Assembly (NCBI GenBank): GCA_035578175.1
Contig: JAQMRL010000003.1
Location: 60,930,672 to 60,994,671, forward strand
Reading direction: 5' to 3'
DNA length: 64,000 bases
Source: Catonia carolina
Lineage: Eukaryota > Arthropoda > Insecta > Hemiptera > Achilidae
Positions 60,471 to 64,000 of the stretch are shown here, piece by piece. How positions within the stretch are numbered: position 1 is the stretch's first letter; every line of letters starts with the position of its first letter. The notes below the pieces were generated by a model, which searched no databases, was not told the origin of the DNA, and saw nothing but the letters and a program-made list of their open reading frames with translations. The translations under genes were made by a program, and so were the position numbers.

Positions 60471-63417
60471 TCCACCTCTAGCAATTTAATTTCATGGGTC
60501 TGCTAATAATTTATAAAGAACCAATAAGTTGAAAGTTACGAATTGGGAGTAGAAAAGCAAAACTGTATGCCTACACATGCACTTGCATGCACAAACACAC
60601 ACAATACACCAAGAAAACTCTGCTTCGATACACAAATGTTACTGTGTAAAAACTTCACATTTTACTAATGTTATTTTATGAACTTCCTCTTAAAGATGCT
60701 TTCACTGTGTGGAAGCAGCAAGGCTCATGTAATTTAACAAAACCTAGGTTTACGATTGCAGTGGCTTAGCTATAGACAGTTTAGGATATGCTGAGCGGAC
60801 ATTCCTACTTTGGAAAAAATACACTGTTCCAAAACCTAATGACCTTTAAAACCAGACAGAGGAATTGAATGAAGAATTGATTCCAACATCATGCCATTTC
60901 AGAAGATTTTGCATACAGAATATTAATTACAGAAATGAGCACCAAATCAGAATGTTTAAGTTCTAGTTTTATCGCTACATATAATTAACACCATCTTTAT
61001 TCGCATTAACCATAAAGAAACATTTCAATCTACAATTTTTGTACAACAGTTTGCCAACCGTAATTCAAATTAAGTATTTATAATTTCATACCAAGATATT
61101 GGTAATGGAATAACCAAAAACGTAAAAGAATGACATTAGACCTTAAGATTAGAAATTGATAACAGTCATATATTTAAAAATTATATTAACTGATTGTCCA
61201 TTCAACAAATGATTTTCAATTAATTTCTCAAGTTAGTTTAGTATTCTGGAATTTTCTCCAGTACATCTCGATAATCACACACACTCATTTCTGTCCTTAT
61301 TCTTCTTACAGAAGTACAAGATACTCCAAATTATACACAAAGTACAGTAAGGTATAGGACTAACTGTCAACATTACATCTAAATAAGATTCCATTTTATA
61401 AAAGTTTTATTTAAAGTAAAAATTTAAATTTTATTTTAAAGTAAAAATTTAATACAACAGATGTACCAGAAAATTATGAAAACGTTGCAAAAGTTATATA
61501 CCATTTAAAACTTTATCAACTAGAATTTAAAATCAGTAAGACAGCTTAAAAAACACCAAAATTTTTTACACAACTGGTAAAGCTATTTAAGTGCAATGTA
61601 ATCTGAAAAAAATTTCAAAATGGTGGACCTATACCCAGGTGCAGTGTAATATCACACATATTTCATTTTACAATATAGACCTGATTATAACTTTTTAACT
61701 ACTATATTGTTACAACAATACATTTAAAAAAGAGCAGAGGAATTAAAAATTTTACCTAAACTATTAGTTTAAACATGTCGTAACAATAAAAACACATTTG
61801 AGATTTAATCCTTCATAACTTTAAAGTTTTTTTTCTCGTAAATGACAGATAAAAATCCCCAACCGCGGACAAATTGTTACTATATTTAAGAAGAGAAATA
61901 CTCTTGACAAAAATACAAAATAAGGTTTAACAACGATGTAACAAAAAATGTTTAGATGCTACAAGTTGTGTAAAGAAAGTATGATGTTAACTGAAACTAA
62001 CCTAACTCTCCTATAAAATGCAGGCTGATATACAATCAGATAGGTAAATATGCCTCACACAACTAGTACAAAACACACTTCACATTATTCAAAAAAAAAT
62101 AATGAAGGACCTAACATAATACAACAAACACAAGCAGATGTAACATAAATTATATTTTATATAATTAATAAAATCATTAACAACAAAATTTTAGTTACAT
62201 ACCAACATTAGTTCAATTAAACCAATTTCATTTGATAACTGTTTAACTTTAAATACATTCAATTACATAATTATCTAGAACTTATGTTACTTATAAATAG
62301 GCAAATGTTTACTGAAAATAAATTTGACAGGACATTTTTTTACTTCATACATTTACATCTATGTAAAAGATAATTTTTACTTTTAGCAGACAGGAATAGT
62401 ATAATGTCATTAATTTCAAAACTGTTAATCTGTAAATTATAAAATTTCAGTCCTTATTAATAAATGAAAAGTTAAAAATAACCTCTTATGACAATAAAAT
62501 ATTCAGTTTAAAAATTATTGATTTGATTAGTCAGGTAAAAATTCTGAATAGTAATAAAATGTTTCTATGTGTAGTTAGGTTAACTGTACATGTTTACATA
62601 AATACCTTGTGGAATGTAACATCTGCCAGAACATTCACAAATCAGAAAACCCCAAACGTAGAACACAAAATGCATTACTAAATCAAGCTTCAAATAAACG
62701 ATCTTCATAAAAAAAACTAACACTTAACAAAATAAACTACGTACAGCACAAAAGTAAACCGACAATAAAAATAATCAATCTGTCATCTGCTAATACGATT
62801 CTACACATGTGACTGATTCATTAATACGTTAGATAGAAAACAAAATGCAGTTCAGCTAACGTAAATTCAATAAAAAAATGGAAAAAGGACAAATGAAATT
62901 TTAATACCTGAAATTTTAATACGCTATTTACTTTTTACACTTTAATCGATTTTGCAAAACAGCTCAGTTTTTAATTCATACACCCAAATAATTCAATACA
63001 CGATTCGTAAATATCTACAATTTTTTAAAAACACTAATGTCGGACGGAATTAAATTACGGTATTGATGTCGAAAAATGAGCAGACATCCTCTGGTAATTA
63101 ATTAAGAACAAACTGTAAACGTGACGAAAGCAAATTTTTTAGGTCGTACACCATCAATTTAACTTAACCCCTCCTCTAAAAAAATCCAATATGCGTTCAC
63201 TCTTTTCACTCACTACAAGTTAATATTGAAATTTTAATAATACGAATATTAAAAACAACAAAATTTAAGATTTTCATTCCAAACAACGTGAAAAGAGAGA
63301 AAGGACACGTCCTTTCTGTTTACAAGATTTCTCGTTAAACCTCAAAATACCAACAAAAATATTTTCCAAAATCAACTAATTAAGAGCATAACATAAAATA
63401 TAATTCTTTGTACTTAC
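60471..63417. other. 5' part of intron 1, nothing recognised
   Basis: AT-rich, a short (CA)n at 60590-60605, no coding motif or repeat boundary. Confidence 0.45.
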
Positions 63418-63732
63418 GCTAATGTTAAAAACCCGATTTCGATTATTCGGGTAGAGAAAATGGAAAAGTCCCTGCGTAGGCCAACCCTGCCCCGTAGACG
63501 TTTCTCTTGCTCTATTTTCCTGCTGTTCTTTAAGAAAGTTATGTCTTTTCCCCTTCCCATGAGCTTTCACATCATTAAGTCCTCCATGACTTACTGGGAA
63601 CACTTTCTCACATAATAAGCAATATGCTTTATGTTTATCTTCCTTCACTGAAACTAGCCACGATGAAAACTCATTATTTGACAACCATTCGGTAACAAAC
63701 TTGCAAAGACGGCGTTTCTCGGGGCGCGCCAT
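63418..63732 (-). CDS. Exon 1: N-terminal BED/hAT-type zinc-finger module
   Basis: 105 codons from an ATG with A at -3 and an in-frame TAA 12 nt upstream, ending at a consensus donor GTAAGTA (63417-63411). The module shows W16, W25, then C38-x2-C41 and H58-x5-H64, with basic residues around the second histidine. This layout (EW...F..W, KAYC..C, G.L..H..GK.H) resembles BED/TTF-type fingers attached to hAT transposases and to many domesticated insect genes. The exon ends in phase 0, matching the next downstream acceptor on this strand (exon 2). Alternatively it could be the first exon of a separate gene whose other exons I do not see, but nothing else compatible was found on this strand in the 20 kb between. 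Real exon: fairly sure; linkage to BTB: probable. Confidence 0.72.
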
Positions 63733-64000
63733 ATTAGTTAATTATTAAACTATTGCCCAATGGCAATTAAGCTACCATTTTGACACATCCTTTAATTCCA
63801 GTTAAACGCCAGGCGGTGATATAACTGTTATTCCAGCCTATTTTTAAATTTCGTTTGAAAATAAAATTTTAAATTATTAAAGATATTATAAGTTACTTCT
63901 AATTAATTAGATACTACGATTTTACTAATTCATGAAGATAGCTACGCCGATTGTACACAAAATCGATTAGCTTCACTTTTTGTGTAATATCTAAGATGTG
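63733..64000 (-). promoter_or_regulatory. Region upstream of exon 1; 5' UTR/promoter expected
   Basis: Located immediately 5' of the start codon on the minus strand. No TATA box or initiator stands out in the AT-rich sequence; the window ends here. Confidence 0.3.

Larger units (their letters stand above)
19208..63732 (-). other. Gene span: BED-finger/BTB/double-Psq transcription factor, 8 coding exons
   Basis: Exons on the minus strand are 63732-63418, 43392-43114, 38998-38849, 31319-30957, 29179-29030, 26142-26070, 21963-21744 and 19499-19208. Every intron begins GT and ends AG, and joined exons give 613 codons plus stop with no frame break. Domain order: zinc-finger-like module (residues about 10-70), BTB/POZ (about 157-269), acidic/Gly/Pro-rich linker with a basic patch near 303-306, then two Psq-type helix-turn-helix motifs (about 466-512 and 520-566). 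The BTB start with YCLRW and the Psq helices place it in the insect BTB-Psq group (the class containing bric-a-brac, pipsqueak and ribbon). I do not assign an orthologue. Inferred role: sequence-specific DNA-binding regulator in the nucleus, dimerising through BTB. Other isoforms are likely, since BTB genes often use alternative first or last exons. Confidence 0.87.

Overview
The window looks like an insect nuclear genome segment, probably hemipteran, though that is only an impression from the repeat types. It is very A+T-rich, has GT-AG introns up to 20 kb, and is full of insect-type transposons (mariner, pogo, PIF/Harbinger, BEL/Pao, endonuclease-RT LINEs, tRNA-derived SINEs, Helitron-like ends). 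I saw no bacterial-style operons, CRISPR arrays, rRNA or convincing free-standing tRNA genes.

One host gene spans most of the window on the minus strand (63732 to 19208). Eight exons join without a frame break into about 613 codons. In order they encode a BED/hAT-type zinc-finger exon, a BTB/POZ domain split over three exons, an acidic and proline-rich linker, and two consecutive Pipsqueak-like helix-turn-helix motifs in separate exons. Each splice junction listed was read from the sequence. Introns 1-5 are all phase 0. The product should be a nuclear BTB-Psq transcription factor. The zinc-finger first exon lies 20 kb upstream of the BTB exon, and its attachment is the least certain and most interesting part of the model.

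The introns are layered with transposons. Intron 3 holds a 5.6-kb BEL/Pao LTR retrotransposon (698-bp LTRs differing at one base, 5-bp target duplication GTAGG) that encodes only Gag and protease, with one in-frame stop. It sits inside an older LINE that also carries a SINE. Intron 5 has two internally deleted mariners. Intron 4 has an IS630/Tc1-like transposase tail. Intron 1 holds five copies of a roughly 0.4-0.9-kb repeat with hairpin ends (Helentron-associated candidate), a mariner containing a pogo-type element that contains a SINE piece, a DUF4817-type transposase remnant split by one of the hairpin-ended repeats, several LINE remnants, and a perfect 36-bp inverted repeat.

The first 19 kb lies downstream of the gene. 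It is mostly AT-rich sequence with a few repeats: LINE tails, SINEs with clear target duplications (one nested in another), a Helitron-type 3' end, and a 634-bp PIF/Harbinger deletion derivative with intact inverted ends and a TTA duplication.
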